This document shows positions 26,270 through 40,253 of a DNA stretch of 64,000 nt, one piece after another. This DNA comes from Physcomitrium patens. Its lineage: Eukaryota > Streptophyta > Bryopsida > Funariales > Funariaceae. A program made the position numbers and the translations under genes. Numbering within the stretch: the first letter of the stretch is position 1; each line of letters begins with the position of its first letter. The stretch is taken from the NCBI RefSeq assembly GCF_000002425.4, contig NC_037259.1:4803481-4867480 (forward strand). The letters are read 5' to 3'. A model generated the notes under the pieces. The model was not told where the DNA came from. It ran no database searches and was given only the letters and a program-made list of their open reading frames with translations.

Positions 26270-27300
26270 GTGTGTTCACTAATATCATATCTATACCAAT
26301 GAATAAGATATTCCAATGCATTTTGGTATCATCTTGAATCTAAAACTTCTTCTATCTCAAATTCTTGATTATTATCCACTTCTATAGGAAGAAGTGGCAT
26401 TTATCTTCTTTTCAAGATATTTATTGTCTTATATGCCTCAAAAAGAGACATGTAGAATATGAGATGAATCTTCATAGACTTCAATAGATATAATCAATAA
26501 GCAATAAGATTGAATTATTCACAAATAAAAAAAGGTCAAAGCTTACAATAGACCAACTTGTTATAAGGATGAGTAGTCTTGAAATTACAACAAAATAACA
26601 ATATCTTGTTACTAACATTAAATTGTGATTTTATTTTTGTAATATGCATCTATATTAATCTTTTGTCATAATATTTTTGAGCTTATTTTAATTGTACCTT
26701 TATTATTACATGTACCTTTGACAAAAAAATTGCCAAATCTTCTACCATAAGATTATCAATTTTTAAAAAGTCAAAAGTATCAAATTATAGATGATGATTG
26801 TAATTAGCAAAAAAAAAATGTTTTTTGAATAGAAGAATATATCAAATTATTGTATGTAAACTCTACCAATGGCAAAAGAATTGTCCAATCATCTTGATAA
26901 TAGTTGATGGTATATCTCAAATATTATTTCAAAACTTAATTCATCTCATATGTTTGTCCATTAGTTTGAAGTTGAAAAGCCAAAGAGAGCTTTATATCCA
27001 CCTTTAAAATCTTAAAAAAATTTCTTCAAAATCTTGATATAAATTAAATCCTACTATCGAATATAATATTCTTAAATAATCCATGATAGCAATAAATATT
27101 ATTAAAAAAAGCTTAATTATTTCTTCACTAGTGATAGATTTTATTCATGGTACAAAATATGCCATCTTGGTAAAACAATCTACTATCATAAATATAAAAT
27201 TATACAAACCTAAGATTAAAAAATCTATAATAAAATCCGTAGAAACAAAAGAATATGGTTTTTTTAGAATAAGTAATAGCTAAAGAAGTTCAAAAGGTCA
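26270..27300 (-). pseudogene. Element A integrase C-terminal part and chromodomain remnant
   Basis: Minus-strand translation gives an integrase fragment near 27,050-27,200 (FTKMAYFVP, then KSITSEE), matching the integrase of B and C. A chromodomain follows near 26,280-26,440 (EVEEVLDS, LEYLIHW). Stops and AT-biased replacements are frequent. After the chromodomain tail (about 26,196) only 76 bases separate it from the LTR. Confidence 0.7.
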
Positions 27301-27736
27301 ATGATAAGGAATTTTGGATCTTGAACAAATATCATATAATTGTACAAAGTCTTTGACTACCTTTTATATTTGAAGCTATCAAAGAATTCTAGATATTAGC
27401 TCCAAAGTCTTATTGTATCTTTAATGTATGAGTATTAGAAAGTCATGACTAGCTTAAAGAACATGTGATTATGCTTTTTTTTTAGAATATATAATTATTC
27501 TTTAAAATAGAATAGATTATTTTTGAAATTAAATCTAAAAGTATCTTGAGATTTGAAAAGATTATTTTTAATATTATAAATAAAGGATCAAAGGACATAC
27601 TTGATTGAATTTTCTTGAAAAAAATTGAATCAACAATCAATATTGATTTAATTGCTCAAAATTTAAAATATTTTGGCTTCAAGAAAATCATTCTTTATTA
27701 ATCAAAAGATGCATTTTTTTTTGTGCAAGATACAAA

Positions 27737-29130
27737 TGTTGTTATATAATAACATAATTATATGGTAAAAATTAAAAATATGGATGTTATTATAGAAGAG
27801 CCTAATAAAAAGATGTAATAAAAAAATAATAAATTATAAAAAGATAATAAAAAATTTAGTCTTAATATTGCCTTTTCTAGAATGAACTTCTATTTAATTT
27901 ATAAAGGCATAAATGAGCCAAATCAAAGTAAATGAGATAAGAAATTGATATAGACATGTTTAAAAGAGAATTAAAAATAAATTAAAGTAAAATTTACTGC
28001 AAATTACCTAATATTCATATCCAAAGAGGATTAGTTGTCAACTTGGATCAAAATCAGATCTAGGAACACAAAATTATATACCTACATTAACTATAGGATT
28101 TTTTTGCAAACCAAAGAATAGAAATTAAGAAAAGACTTTATAATATTTCTTTAAGCATTAGTTTTGAGTAATTTGAGTTTTTAATGACTTTGTAAGAATT
28201 TTGGAAAGTCAAAGTTGTTTTTGATGAATGTGGTTTTATGAAATAAAAAAAGGTTTATACTTTGGAGGTTTTTATAAGTTTGGTAGTAGATCTATGGATG
28301 AAAATTTGTGGATTTATAATTATAGATATTTTTATTGCATGTTATAAATTTGAGCATGATCAAATGATTAGATTAAAGGTTATTAAAATTCAAGTGGATT
28401 AGAATCTCAAAAATAGAGTTCTAAGGATTAATAAGGATTTTTAAGATCTTTAACAATCTGCTAGTTGGATTGACGTGAAATTTATATATACATAGGTAGT
28501 AGACTTGATTTTCAACATATATATGAATTTTAAGAGATATATAATAGTAGAACTAAGAGGTTTTATCTCAAAGAGATTGACATCAACATTGGAAAAGGAG
28601 GCCGACCAATATCTAAGCGGATTTTAGGATTTATCTTCTATTTGGTAAGTTTAATCTTTTTAAAAACCTTTGTGCTTATTATAAGCTTAGTTTTTTAGAG
28701 ATATGTAAAATTTGAATTAAAATCAATGATTTGATTATTAGCTGTAGAAGTTTTAATCTACCATAGGATTTATTAAGAATTTATTTAAGATTTAAGGTTG
28801 ATTTAAGGTCTAAAATTTGATTAAGATTTATTTAATATTTATTTAGGATTTGATTAGGATTTAGCTAGACTTTTTTTAGGATTTTTTTAAGGTTTGATTG
28901 AAAAAAATTTAAAATTTAATTAGAATTTATTTAAATTTTTTGTATTTTTTTTATAATTTATTTCAAAATTTAATAGGAATTGATAAATTTTTTATTATGT
29001 TTATTAAGCTTTAATTGCAATTTATATATTATTTCATTAGAATTTTTAGAATTTATTTTTATATTTTTATTTTATCTTCTATAATAAAGTATTTGATATA
29101 TTTTCAAATAAAACTTCACATAATACAATA
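27737..29130 (+). mobile_element. Solo LTR of the D superfamily inside element A
   Basis: It begins TGTTGTTATATAATAACATA and ends TAATACAATA, resembling the solo LTR at 52982-54303 (TGTCGTGTTG to TAATACGAC) and sharing interior blocks with 57745-59274. Element A's pol reading resumes on both sides. No target duplication is recognisable, in keeping with its age. Confidence 0.7.
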
Positions 29131-29172
29131 ATGCCTGAAAAAGATGTTTAATAAATCTTGTTGTTCTTTGGA

Positions 29173-30110
29173 TTAATAAGTAATCTTGAAATCAATTCTT
29201 GATAAAGACCAATTCCAATGGGCTTGGCAACTTTTCAAAACATGTGCCAATATGAAGTATTTGAAGTTCTTGTGATCCATATACATGATGGTTGGACTTG
29301 AAGTGCCTTCAGAATAATGATGCCATTCTTGAAATGAATCCACAATTTCAAAAAGCTCTTCGTTGTAGATCTCATATTTAATCTCAGTTGTTGAAAGTTT
29401 TCTAGAATGAAAAATTACCAAGTAGAGCTTGTCATCTACTTTCATTTGTGACAAAACCACACCTATAGCAAAGTTTGATAAGTCTATTTGTATAATAAAT
29501 ACTTTAGAAAATTCTATACAATATAAGATTGTTGGAGAAATAAATGTTGTCTTTAAGGATTCAAAAGATGTTTTAGCTTCTTTCCTCCATTCAAGTTTGT
29601 CTTTACATGTCAAATGTATAAAAAGAGCTATAACTTGAAAAAAACATCTTGATGAAGTTCTTGTAATAATTAGCAAATTTCAAAAAATATTATACATCTT
29701 TGATTGTTTTTAAAATCTTTTAATCTATGATAGTCTGAACCTTCTTAAGACCCTTCATAAGACCATCATTTGAAATGATGTATCCTAAAAAATCAACTTG
29801 AATGGTGTAAAATACATAATTTTTTATTTTAGCATATAATTTTATATCTTTTAATTTTTATACTACATAATAAATATGAACTTCATATTTTTCTATAATC
29901 TTTAAGTGGATTAAGATGCCATCTAAACAATAGATAAAAAAATCATCAAAAAACTCACAAAATTTTTTATTTATTAAATATTGAAAAGTAGTTGGTACAT
30001 TTGTGAGTCCAAAAGGCATGAAGTTATATTCAAAATATCTATACTTGATTCAAAATACAATTTTTTATTTATCTTTTTTTTTAATGTGTATCAAATTATA
30101 TTCTTCTTAT

Positions 30111-30151
<41 letters not shown>

Positions 30152-30700
30152 GATCTTTGCTTGATTTAGTAGATCAAAAAGTCTTAAAATCAAGAATAGA
30201 GGATATTTATTCTTATTGGCGATCTTGTTCAATCCTTGATAATCTATATTTATTCATAGAGATTCATTTTTTTCTTCACAAATAAGATAGAAGCTTCGAT
30301 TGAAGATTTAAAATGGCATATGATGTTCTTAGCCAAAGTCTTGTAAATATACTCTTTTAGTGTAGCCAACTCATTTTGTCATAGGCTATAGATTGGTCTA
30401 AATGGTGGTTGAGATCCTTCTTAAAAATTAATGAAATAATTATAGAAATAATGCTTTAGAAGAATATGTATATTTTTCTTCTAAAAAATGTCTTAATAAT
30501 CTTAGTATTAGCTTAGAATGTCACTTGAGATTTTTTTTTATTTATAATAAGTGTGGCATATATAACAAAAGTTAATCCTACTTTTGTAACATGGATGACA
30601 GCTATTGCATCTAATAATAATAGTTTAGATAAATTAATTTGATAGATTTCTATTCATTTAAGAAAATCTTGGATTAAACTACAAAAAAAATCAAGATTAT
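29173..30700 (-). pseudogene. Element A reverse transcriptase/RNase H remnant
   Basis: The minus strand at 29676-29173 encodes an RNase H region with recognisable FHSRKLS, EIYNEELFEIVDSFQEW and YMDHKNFKYF. Upstream (29,700-30,400) is an RT remnant with a degraded YLDD box and an almost intact IQVDFLGYIISNDGL. Frameshifts, stops and a 30-base T run (about 30,115-30,148) interrupt it. Confidence 0.75.
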
Positions 30701-31349
30701 AAGAAATCTAATTTATTTAAAGATTATATTTTTTAGCCATGATAATCATAAAATAATTAAATTAAAAAAATCTAATTATATTAAATATTATTAAACTATT
30801 ATAAATACTAGTTATTACATCCAAACAAGTAATTTCATGTATAACATCTCCAAAAAAGAAAAAACAATCATCAATTACTTTTACATGTACATATTTGGTT
30901 TTTTTAACTAAGAATGTATCTTTTTTTTGACAAAATCTTTATTTGCAAAGTAGGCTAAGGCTCTTGAATCTAACAAGGCTAAGTCTTTATGAATTTTTGG
31001 TCCTAAACAAACCTCTATTGTAAAAGAAGGTGAAGGATCCAATGAAAGATTATAACCTTTATTGAGTATTATACAAGATTTTAACTACATAATTTCTATT
31101 TTGACTAGAAAATTTTATTTTTTGATATATTATCATCTTTGACAACCATGCTTCTTATTTTGTGATTGCATTGTTTTTTATGCAATTTTAAGCAATGTGC
31201 TTGGATTCTCTATAATATAGGCATAAATCTTCTTGATAATGATAAATCTTAAGTTACTTAGTAAGAGGTTTAAAACATACCATGTCAATTTGCATAGGCT
31301 CTAGGTTGGATTAATAAGCTTTTAAAAATTTAAAAGGTGTTACTATAAA

Positions 31350-31878
31350 TATCATGGACATACATATTTATTACGATATTTATCTATATAATTAAATATA
31401 AATAAGTAAAAATAGATTTATTTTATAATATCTTCAACAAAAGCTTTGTACAAGCTTTATAGATGTTGCTTTGAGTTTACATATATTTGTAATTGATTGA
31501 TAAGATAGAAACTTAGTCAGTAAGTTAACTACGTGTTGATAGCTTGCGGAACAAGGTAACTATGTGAGGTATAAATAGAAAACTTGCTTTGCAAGTTAAG
31601 ATATGTATCTTACAAAGTCAACACATTGTGGATATCTTATAAAATATCACCATATAATTCTTAGTTAAGAGTATATATGGAAGCAAGAGTGAAGCCTTCT
31701 TTACTCTTGCCAATATCTTTCTAGTCTTTAGTCTTGTTTTAAGACTTTGTAGTCTTTTTGTCTTTAATAATAGCCATTCTAGTTTAATACTATATTATCT
31801 TTAAGTGACTTTGTAATTCTTTTGAATGACACAAGAGTGTATTAAAGATTTCTTTCTTTAAGCTTCTTGTTGTTGACA
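31350..31878 (+). repeat. 5' LTR of element C
   Basis: 529 bp, the same length as 38574-39102. It begins TATCATGGACATA (TGTCATGGCCATA in B) and ends TTGTTGACA. Confidence 0.8.
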
Positions 31879-32028
31879 GTTTGAGAAGAGTGCTAACTTA
31901 TTGTTCTTGTCTTGTTTTAGAAGTGAATGGATTACTCTACTTCTATTATTGTATTTTGAAGGTTGCAGATTATCCACCTTTATACAAACTATTGAGATTT
32001 TTAATACTAATTTTTTTCCTTAAAGAGA

Positions 32029-35000
32029 GTGGATAATTCTTTTTTGCAAAAATTTTCATTATATATTAAAAGTTATAAATTATCCACTTCTAATGTGACT
32101 TGTGGATTTGTCAAGTTATTTGAAATGGAAGGAAAAATTATGGAAGTTATACTTGATGGGAGTAAGAATAGATTTGCAACTATTGCAGATCTTCATAAAC
32201 TTGTCAATACTTTTAGAGTAGAAATTTCAAGCATTATTAGCACCAACCACAAAATCACTAATCTTATGCCCATGAAAGAGTTCAAAATCTACATCAAAAA
32301 GTTATACAGTTGAAAGAAGCAAGTAGATGGATCTCATAATCAAATCCATAAAGGTTTGCTTTTTCAAGTATGACAGGGATATGAATTAATATGCATAATA
32401 AGTTTCATGGAATAAGATCAAAATTTTGAGGATTTCTATAATAAGTCGAGCTCTATTTAAGATTGCATCTATACTAATATCCTATTGGATTTACTTAAGT
32501 TAGGTTTATAGGTGCACTTTTATTTATAAATGTGCTCTCTTAATTTGCACCATTAATGAAAAATGATTCACGATTCCTTTATGATTTGAATTTATTCTTA
32601 AAAGTATTTACGTCTACATTGAAAGATAGTAATCAAGAAAGAGTAGCAAAAATCAAGCTTTTATCTTTACAACAAGGATTATGGTCAATTACCATATATA
32701 CTGCTGAATTCCAAAATATTGCTTGCATCATGGACTAGAATAACAAAGCCCTCATCAATCAATTTTGATATGGATTGAAAGATAATATCAAATATTTATT
32801 ATGGATAATGACAAAAGTAAAATCTTTAAAATGATTTATTGCTCAAGTCATTGCATGCAACAATCAATTTTTTGAAAGGTGTTAAGAATAAAGATTTGTC
32901 TAGAAAAGAACAAGCTAAGTAATAACAATAGCTTCTAAGTTTTCAAAACTTGTATATCAACTCTAAAACCAATGAAAATTGATACAATGCATTTTAAATC
33001 CTTCACTAAGCAAAAAAAGATTTGATGTCATAAAAAGGGGTTTGTGCTTATATTGTAGAAAAATTAAGCATATTACTCAATATTATCCAAAGAAGCAATA
33101 CAATTACAAAATGAAGAGCATGATTTCCATTGTATCAAAAAATAAGTTTCTCTAGCTACAATAGGGATTATACGGTTGAAATCATATGTAACATCTAATA
33201 AAGGTTGTATTCTTTTTTCAGATCTTTTATCTTGTTTTATAATAGATGTGAGTTTATGACCTAAAAATCACAAAATCCTTACATTACTAGATTCAAGAGC
33301 CTCAATCTATTTTATAGAGAAAGGCTTTCTCAAAAAATAAGAAATAACTTTAGTCAAGAAACCTAAATCCGTACATGTAGAATTCATAGATGGTCATTTA
33401 TTATCTTTTAGAGATGTTACTCATAAGACCATTCTTTTAGATGTAATAATTAAAGATCATAATAGTATAATAATATTCAATATAATAAGATTTTCTTTCA
33501 ATCTAGTTATTTTAAGATTGTTGTGGTTAAAAAAATATAATTCTTAGATAAATTAAATTTATTGTATCCTTAATTTTTCTTGTAGTTTAATCCAAAATTT
33601 CAATAGTGAAATAGAAATAGATAATATTAGTTCATTTAAATCCTTACTAATTGGTGCGAAAGCTTTTATGCATGTGGCAAAAGAAGGTTCATTTTTTATT
33701 ATATATATATTGCATCCATTTCTAATGGTGAAAAGACATCAAATAATATTCTTAATCAATATCAAGATTTTTGGAACATTTTTGAAAAAAAAAATGCAAA
33801 TATTCTTTCAAAGCATAAAATCTATGATTGTTCAATTGATTTATAAGAAAATATTCAACTACCATTTGAACCAATTTACAGTTTATCACAAAATAAGATG
33901 GCTACACTAAAAAAATGCATTGATGAGAACTTAGCTAAGACCTTTATACACTATTTGAAATCTCAAGCAAGAGCTCCTACCTTATTTGTAAAAAAAAAAG
34001 ATAGATCTTTACATATGTGCATAGATTGTTGAGGACTTAAACAAAATCACCATTAAGAATAGATATCCTTTATCTTTGATTTGAGGACTTTTTGACCAAT
34101 TCAATCAAATAATGATTTATGCAAAAATAGATCTAAGAAGAGCATATAACATGGTCCGCATCAAAGAAAGACTTGAATATAAGACTACTTTTTGAACTAG
34201 GTATGGATATTTTATATATAATATCATGCCTTTTAGACTTATAAATGTACAAGTATTTTTCAAAATATCATGAATAATGTCTTTTATGAGTTTTTTTATG
34301 GTTTTATTGTCTGTTATTTAGATGACATTCTAATCTATTCTAAAAATACAAAAGAATATGAACTTCATATTTGTCATATGTTATAAAAACTTAAAGATGT
34401 AAGATTATATGCAAAGCTAGAAAAGTATGTATTTTACACTATTCAAGTTGATTTCTTAGGATTTATTATTTTCAAAAAAATTATTAATGATAAATCCTAA
34501 AAAGATTTAAACTATCATAGATTAGAAGTTCTCAAAAAACATCAAAGATGTACAATATTTTTTAGAATTTTTCAATTATTATCAAACCTTTATTAAGAAT
34601 TTTTTTCAAGTTATAGCTCCTCTTATGTACTTGACATATAAAAACAAATTTGAATGGATCAAAGAAGCTAAAACATCTTTTAAAGCCTTAAAAAAATATT
34701 TATTTTTGTAACAATTTTATATTGAGTCAATTTTTTAAGGCATTTCTCATAGAAATAAATGCATCAACCTTTGCTATGGTATTGTTTTATCATAAATTGA
34801 AGCAAATAATAAGCTCCAAGTAATAGCTTTTCATTCTATAAAATTTTTAGTAGTTGAGATTAATTATAAGATTGATGACAAAGAGCTTCTTGCATTTGTA
34901 GATTCATTTCAAGTTTGGCATCATAATCTAGAAGGCACTTCTATTCTAGTTACTATATATATAGATCACAAAAACTTCAAGTACTTCATGTTAAAATGTG

Positions 35001-35170
35001 TTTTGAATTGTCAACAAGCCTGTTGTAATAAGTCTTTATTAAGATTTGATTTTAAGATCACCTATAGATTTAAAAAATAATAAGGTTCATCAGATGCTCT
35101 TTTTAAACATTCTTATCTTGTACTAAAAGAAAAAAATATAGCTTTTGATCAAAAAGAGTAATTTTCTTGA
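32029..35170 (+). pseudogene. Element C gag-pol remnant (gag, protease, RT, RNase H)
   Basis: The gag product shows a leucine-rich capsid-like region (ATIADLHKLVNTF at about 32,180) and a zinc knuckle near 33,050. The gag frame ends at TAG 33153-33155. The pol product resumes in the -1 frame (LATIGIIRLKS), followed by protease (LLDSRAS, Gly of the DSG triad changed), RT with YLDDILIYSKN, and RNase H (DKELLAFVDSFQVW). Many stops and frameshifts are present. Confidence 0.75.
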
Positions 35171-35418
35171 AGCCATAGCATTTTCATCTTTGAGCAATAA
35201 AATTGATATTAATTTTTGATTCAACCTTTGTGAAGTAAATTCAATAAAGTATCTCTTTTGATCCTCTTGTTTATGATATCAAGAATAATTCTTTTAAGTT
35301 TTATGATATTTCTAAATTTGAAATTAAAAATAATCTACTCTACTTATATATTATAAAAGACAAAGTACAATTATATATTCTAGAAGGTAAAACACAATTA
35401 CGTATTCTTCAAGCTTAT

Positions 35419-36763
35419 TGTTGTATTACATATTTTTCTATTTTGGAATGCATTGGGCATCTGGTTATAGAAGGTCGGATTGTGTTTTACAAATATTCAA
35501 AAAATCTTAATATATTTCATCTTTATAAGAAGAATGTAATTTGATCTTTAATTCAAAAGTGCTTAAATCCAATAAAAAGTGCTCAAAAACACTCTTCTTA
35601 TTAATCTCAACCATACATAAATTCCAATTACCTTATTACTTCAATAATTAAATAATTTTGAACTTTCTTTGCAAACCTTAATTCTAATCAGTAAGCTTTA
35701 GCAAATTATAGCTTGTCATCTAATCATTTACTTGGAGCCAAATTTTTCATACAAATACCTCTATAAGTCTTGTATGTGCTTAATATGAATTTATTCCAAT
35801 CCAACTTACTGATTGTCAGAAAATACCCAAAAACCACACTAATATTACTTGGCCACCAACTTGAAAGTTGATACAAATATTCCAATAGTGATTTCTACTT
35901 TTCAACTATTAAATTCAATTCAAAATTAATATATAGCTTGATCTTTAAGACCTCCAATGCCATGCCAAATTTCATCTTGATCCAATAAGTAGATCTTTAG
36001 ATATCATAGAAATCCTATTCAACTCCAAATTATCAACTTTTGATATATTCTTCTACCAAAACCTAGATATCTCTCAATTATATCATTTGATTATCACAAA
36101 ATTTTACATATACTTAGCACATGTAATTAACCAAGTACTACCAAATTTTGAACTATAGATGTGACACTAATTTTATAAACTAGCCAAGAATGTTGGCCCT
36201 AATTCCATTGCATAAATCTCAAGTTATTAATACAAACCCTGACTTTGAACCACAATTTTAAGTTCTAAAAAAATCCTACTAAAACCAACCTTATGTCTTT
36301 GAAACAAGCCCTAACCTAGCTTCTAAATTCTAATTTCTAATCTTCAAATAAAACCCTATTTTATCCTAAGTAATCATTTTAGTCCCTGAAGGTTTGATTT
36401 CAATCCTCTCTTATAAACAATCAACCTTCAAGTATTAATCTAACCTATCTTAAGGATTTTTTAGTCTAATCCTATCCTCAACTTAACCCTAGTATCAACC
36501 ATATTAATTATTTATGTCATTTAACTTCATTTTATCAATTTATGGTCTTTTTAAAGTAGTAAAAGAGTCTCTAGAACCTAGAAGGTAAAAATACTAACTA
36601 ACCTTCAAGCTATTAATTATTAAGATACAAAAATAAATTAAGAGACTATTATAAAATCCGTATTTAGATATCTTGAATTGTTATTGAATTAAAATAATTA
36701 GATATTAATTAGAAATTTAATTTTGATTATAATTTTAATATATAATTGTATTACATCACGACA
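35419..36763 (-). mobile_element. Solo LTR of the D superfamily inside element C
   Basis: The reverse complement matches the 52982-54303 LTR: it starts TGTTGTATTAC and ends CACGACA, with a shared GGCATCTGGTTATAGAAGGT block. The flanks are TTAT (35415-35418) and TCAT (36764-36767), where element B has TCGT at the empty site, so this is a 4-bp duplication with later transitions. C's integrase N-terminal region resumes directly after it. Confidence 0.8.
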
Positions 36764-36767
36764 TCAT

Positions 36768-38000
36768 CATGACTTTCCAACAGCTAAATCTTTTGGTTAC
36801 AACAAAACTTTGGAGCTAATATCCAAAGATTTTGAACAATCTAAGACTTTGTACAATCATGTGATATTTAATGAAGATCCAAAACTATTCATCATCAACC
36901 TTATGGATTTCTTCAACCATTACCTATTCCAAAACAACCATGGTCTTATATTTCTATGGATTTTACTACGGATCTTCCAATCTCAAATTTTTGTGATTCT
37001 ATATTTGCGATTATAGATTTTTTTACTAAGATGGCATATTTTGTACTGTGTACAAAATCTATCATAGGTGAAGAAACAACTAAGCTTTTTTTGACAAAAT
37101 CTATTATTATCATAGATTATCCAATGATATTATATCAAATAGGTGGATTCAATTTATATCAAGATTTTAGATAATCCTTTTTAAGATATTAAAAGTGGAT
37201 ATGAAGCTTTGTTTGGCTTTTCATCCTCAAACTAATAGACAAATAAAATAGATGAATAAAGTTCTAAAGCAGTATTTGAGGTGTCCCATTAATTATCATC
37301 AAGATAATTAGACAATTCTTTTGCCATTGGTAGAGTTTGTATATAATAATTTGGTATATTTTTCTATTCAATAAACACATTTCTTTATTAATTATGGTTA
37401 TCATCTAAGACTTAATACTTTTGACTTATTAAAAGTTAATAATTATACAATAAAGGTTTGACAAATCATTTGTCAAAATTACATGCCACATAGAAGACAA
37501 AATTGAAAGAAGCTTAAGAATAAAAAAAAATTCAATACAAATGTCTATTGTAAAGAAAAACTATAATTTAATGTAGGTAATAAGATATGGCTATTTTATC
37601 CTAATATCAAGACCACTTGTCTTTTTGACAAATTTGACTATTATAGACTTAGACCTTTTCTAATTGATAAATAAATTAATCTTGTTGGTTATTGATTATA
37701 TCTACTAAAGTCTATGAAGATCCATTCTATATTCCATATGTCTTTTCTTGAGCCATATAAGACAACGAATATCTTGGAAAGAAGTCAAATATGACCTCTT
37801 CTTATAATAATATATATTAATCAAAAATTTGAGGTGGAAAAAGTCTTAGATTTAAGGTGGCACCAAAAAAAGGTTATAATATCTTATTCATTAGCACAGA
37901 CATGATAATAATGAATGTATATAGGAACTAGCAAAGAATCTTACAAAAAAAAAATAATAAATAAAAAATAAGATTTTTCATTGATGACATTCATTAAAAT
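36768..38000 (+). pseudogene. Element C integrase and chromodomain remnant
   Basis: Clear integrase segments include FGYNKTLELISKDF (36,790 on) and IIDFFTKMAYFVLCTKSI (37,005 on). A decayed chromodomain follows (EVEKVLDLRWHQK at about 37,830). Nonsense and frame changes are frequent. Confidence 0.75.
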
Positions 38001-38110
38001 CAAGATAAAAAATAGAAAATATTTGCTATAAAAGAAAGAAGATCCAGAGAAGATAGCATTCAACTTTCTACTCTTATTTGATACTTTTGTGAATTTGAGA
38101 TACTAAAGAG

Positions 38111-38532
38111 ATGGAGAACCAAGAACCAACAATTTCAACTCAAGAGTTATCATTTATTGGCTTACAAGACAAAATACTAAAATTTTGACAACTTTTAAGA
38201 GAATGTAGTCAAGATAAAGATCCTCAAAAACAACATGTCTTTCCTCAAATATATGGCAAGATACAACGTGTTTGGTGTCATAACCTTGGAAAAAACTCTT
38301 GATATTTAGTGATTTTATTCAAGATTGAAATGACTTGTATGAATGTTTCAAATATTTTATTTGAAGGAAGTTAAAGTAGCCTCAAAAATAATCAAATAAT
38401 GGAATAGTCTTCTTCTTTTGGTATGAAATACTATCAATGGTTGAGAAGACCTATCAACCATCTTCAAAAAAATAAAAAACAGAGTATGTAGCAAATAAAA
38501 TTTATCGCATCTTGAATTTTTTCAACATATAA
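38111..38532 (+). pseudogene. Extra 3' ORF of element C (counterpart of 54695-55117)
   Basis: It lies between the chromodomain and the 3' LTR and aligns along its whole length with the B copy: start MENQEPT (B: MENQQPV), then KIQRVWCHNLGKNS, VSNILFEGS and PINHL. Several stops and a net 1-base length difference from B make it a pseudogene. I do not recognise the family. Confidence 0.65.
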
Positions 38533-38573
38533 TGATTTCTCTTCATGGCACTTATCTCTAAAAGGATGAATAA

Positions 38574-39102
38574 TGTTATAGACATATATATTTACTATGA
38601 TATTTACCTATATGATTAAATTTAAGTAGATAAAAGTAAATTTATTTCTTAAAATATTCTATAAAAGCTTCCTATAAGCTTCATAGACTTTGTTTTGGTT
38701 TTACATATATTTGTAGTTGATTGATAAGATAGAAACGTGGTCAATAAGTTAACCACATATTAATAGCTTGCAGAACAAGCTAACTATGTAATGTATATAT
38801 AAAAAACTTGCCTTGCAAGTTAAGATATGTGTTTTACAAAGTCAACACGTTTTGAAGGGCTTATAGAATATTACAATATAATTCCTAGTTAAAAGTATAC
38901 ATGGAGGTGAGAGTGAAGCCTTCTTTACTCTTGTTAATGTCTTTCTAGTCTTTAGTCTTATTTCAAGACTTTCTAGTCTTTTTGTCTTTGGCAATAGTCA
39001 TTCTAGTTTAATACTATACCATCTTAGAATGACCATGTAGTTCTTTTAAGTGATATGAGAGTATATTATGGATTTCTTTCTTTAAGTTTCTTATTCTTGA
39101 TA
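38574..39102 (+). repeat. 3' LTR of element C
   Basis: 529 bp, begins TGTTATAGACATA and ends TTCTTGATA. It aligns with the 5' LTR at 31350-31878. Confidence 0.8.
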
Positions 39103-39475
39103 ATGACTTGATTTTTACTTCTCTTTTCAAATCTTTATTTTTGGCTTTTTTTAAAGAGTCAATTATCACATGGAATGACTTAAGTAATAAATTACTCCAA
39201 TAAATCTGCTTGCAATATTTTCAATAATAAATATTTTATATTATTTTTTAATTCATAATAAAATTGATTGATAAGGATTTTTTATCAATTAACGTTGCGA
39301 GCAAGATTTTAGAATTCAACAATATATGCAATAGTTGAACATGATCCTTATTGTAGCAATTTGAGTAGAGTCTCTACTATCCTTTTTCAATCACTTTTAC
39401 TAAATATAATTATAAATACTTTTTAGAATGAATTCAAATCATAGAGTAGTTGTGAATCTTTTTCTATCAAAGGTG
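39103..39475 (-). pseudogene. Element A gag segment stranded between C and B
   Basis: The minus strand matches the gag of element C at about 32,520-32,760 (for example DSQLLYDLNSF against DSRFLYDLNLF). This shows that the sequence between the two insertions still belongs to element A. Confidence 0.75.
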
Positions 39476-39480
39476 CAAAC

Positions 39481-40041
39481 TGTCATGGCCATAATCATGT
39501 AAGCTAATAATTATATATACAAATAAGTAGAAGTAAGTAAAAGTAGGTAAAAGTAAGTTAATTCTATAATATTTAATATAAAAGCTTCTTAGAAGCTTCT
39601 TAGATGCTGCTTTGACTTCATAGGTGTCTTTAATTGACTTTTTGGATTAGAAACGTGGGCAACAAGTTGGCCATGTGTGACACATGTTGTTAGCTTGAAG
39701 ATCAAGCTAACTATGTGGCCCACACGTAGAAAAACTTGCCTTGTAAATCAAGGCATGTGTCTTACAAAGTCAACACATATAGGAGGTCCTATAGAACATC
39801 GCCACGTAGCCTTTAGTTAGATAGTATATATAGAGACAAGAGTGAAGGCTTCTTCACTCTTGTCAACTCCTTTCTTGCTTCTAGTCTAGTTTCAAGGGTC
39901 TCTAGTTTTCTTGTCTTTTGGCAATAGCCATTCCAGTTTCTATTTCAATATATATACTTGTTTATATATATTTTGTTACCTCTCTTTGAGTGAAGGCTCA
40001 CTTGTCTAAATTGTTTTTTCATCAAGTTCTTGTCCTTGACA
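39481..40041 (+). repeat. 5' LTR of element B
   Basis: 561 bp, TGTCATGG at the start and CCTTGACA at the end. It contains a tandem AAGTAGGTAAAAGTAAG-like region near its start and a probable TATA-like TATATATA at 39826-39834. Confidence 0.9.
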
Positions 40042-40253
40042 GATTCACAAGAGTACACCTACAATATCAGAGTTTTATCTAATCTTGATTAAGAGTGGAT
40101 TACTCCTTTTTCTTGATAAGATATAAGCATATTAGAAGTTGCAGATTACCCTCTTCTAAACTGATATTGTCCTTATCATTTTCTTTGTCCTCAAGTCCTC
40201 TCTTCTATTTGTCTTGAGCGATATTAGACGTCCTCTCTCTTCTAAGTGTTATC

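Larger units (their letters stand above)
31350..39102 (+). mobile_element. Element C: chromovirus copy inserted in element A
   Basis: A full-length, decayed chromovirus on the plus strand, with 529-bp LTRs at 31350-31878 and 38574-39102. Internal order: gag (about 32,000-33,155, zinc knuckle CLYC near 33,050), protease, RT (YLDD near 34,315), RNase H (to about 35,100), integrase (36,770-37,400), chromodomain (about 37,790-37,960) and an extra ORF (38111-38532). Element A's gag continues on both sides, so C inserted into A. The flanking 5-mers ATAAA and ATGAC differ at two positions, so the target duplication is only weakly supported. Without its solo-LTR insert, C is 6.41 kb, close to B's 6.40 kb. 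It is AT-drifted with many stops and is inactive. Confidence 0.85.

Noticed and set aside
30115-30148. Poly-T run as the tail of a retroposon
   Set aside because: It lies inside the element A reverse transcriptase remnant, with element homology on both sides and no other retroposon feature; slippage is simpler.
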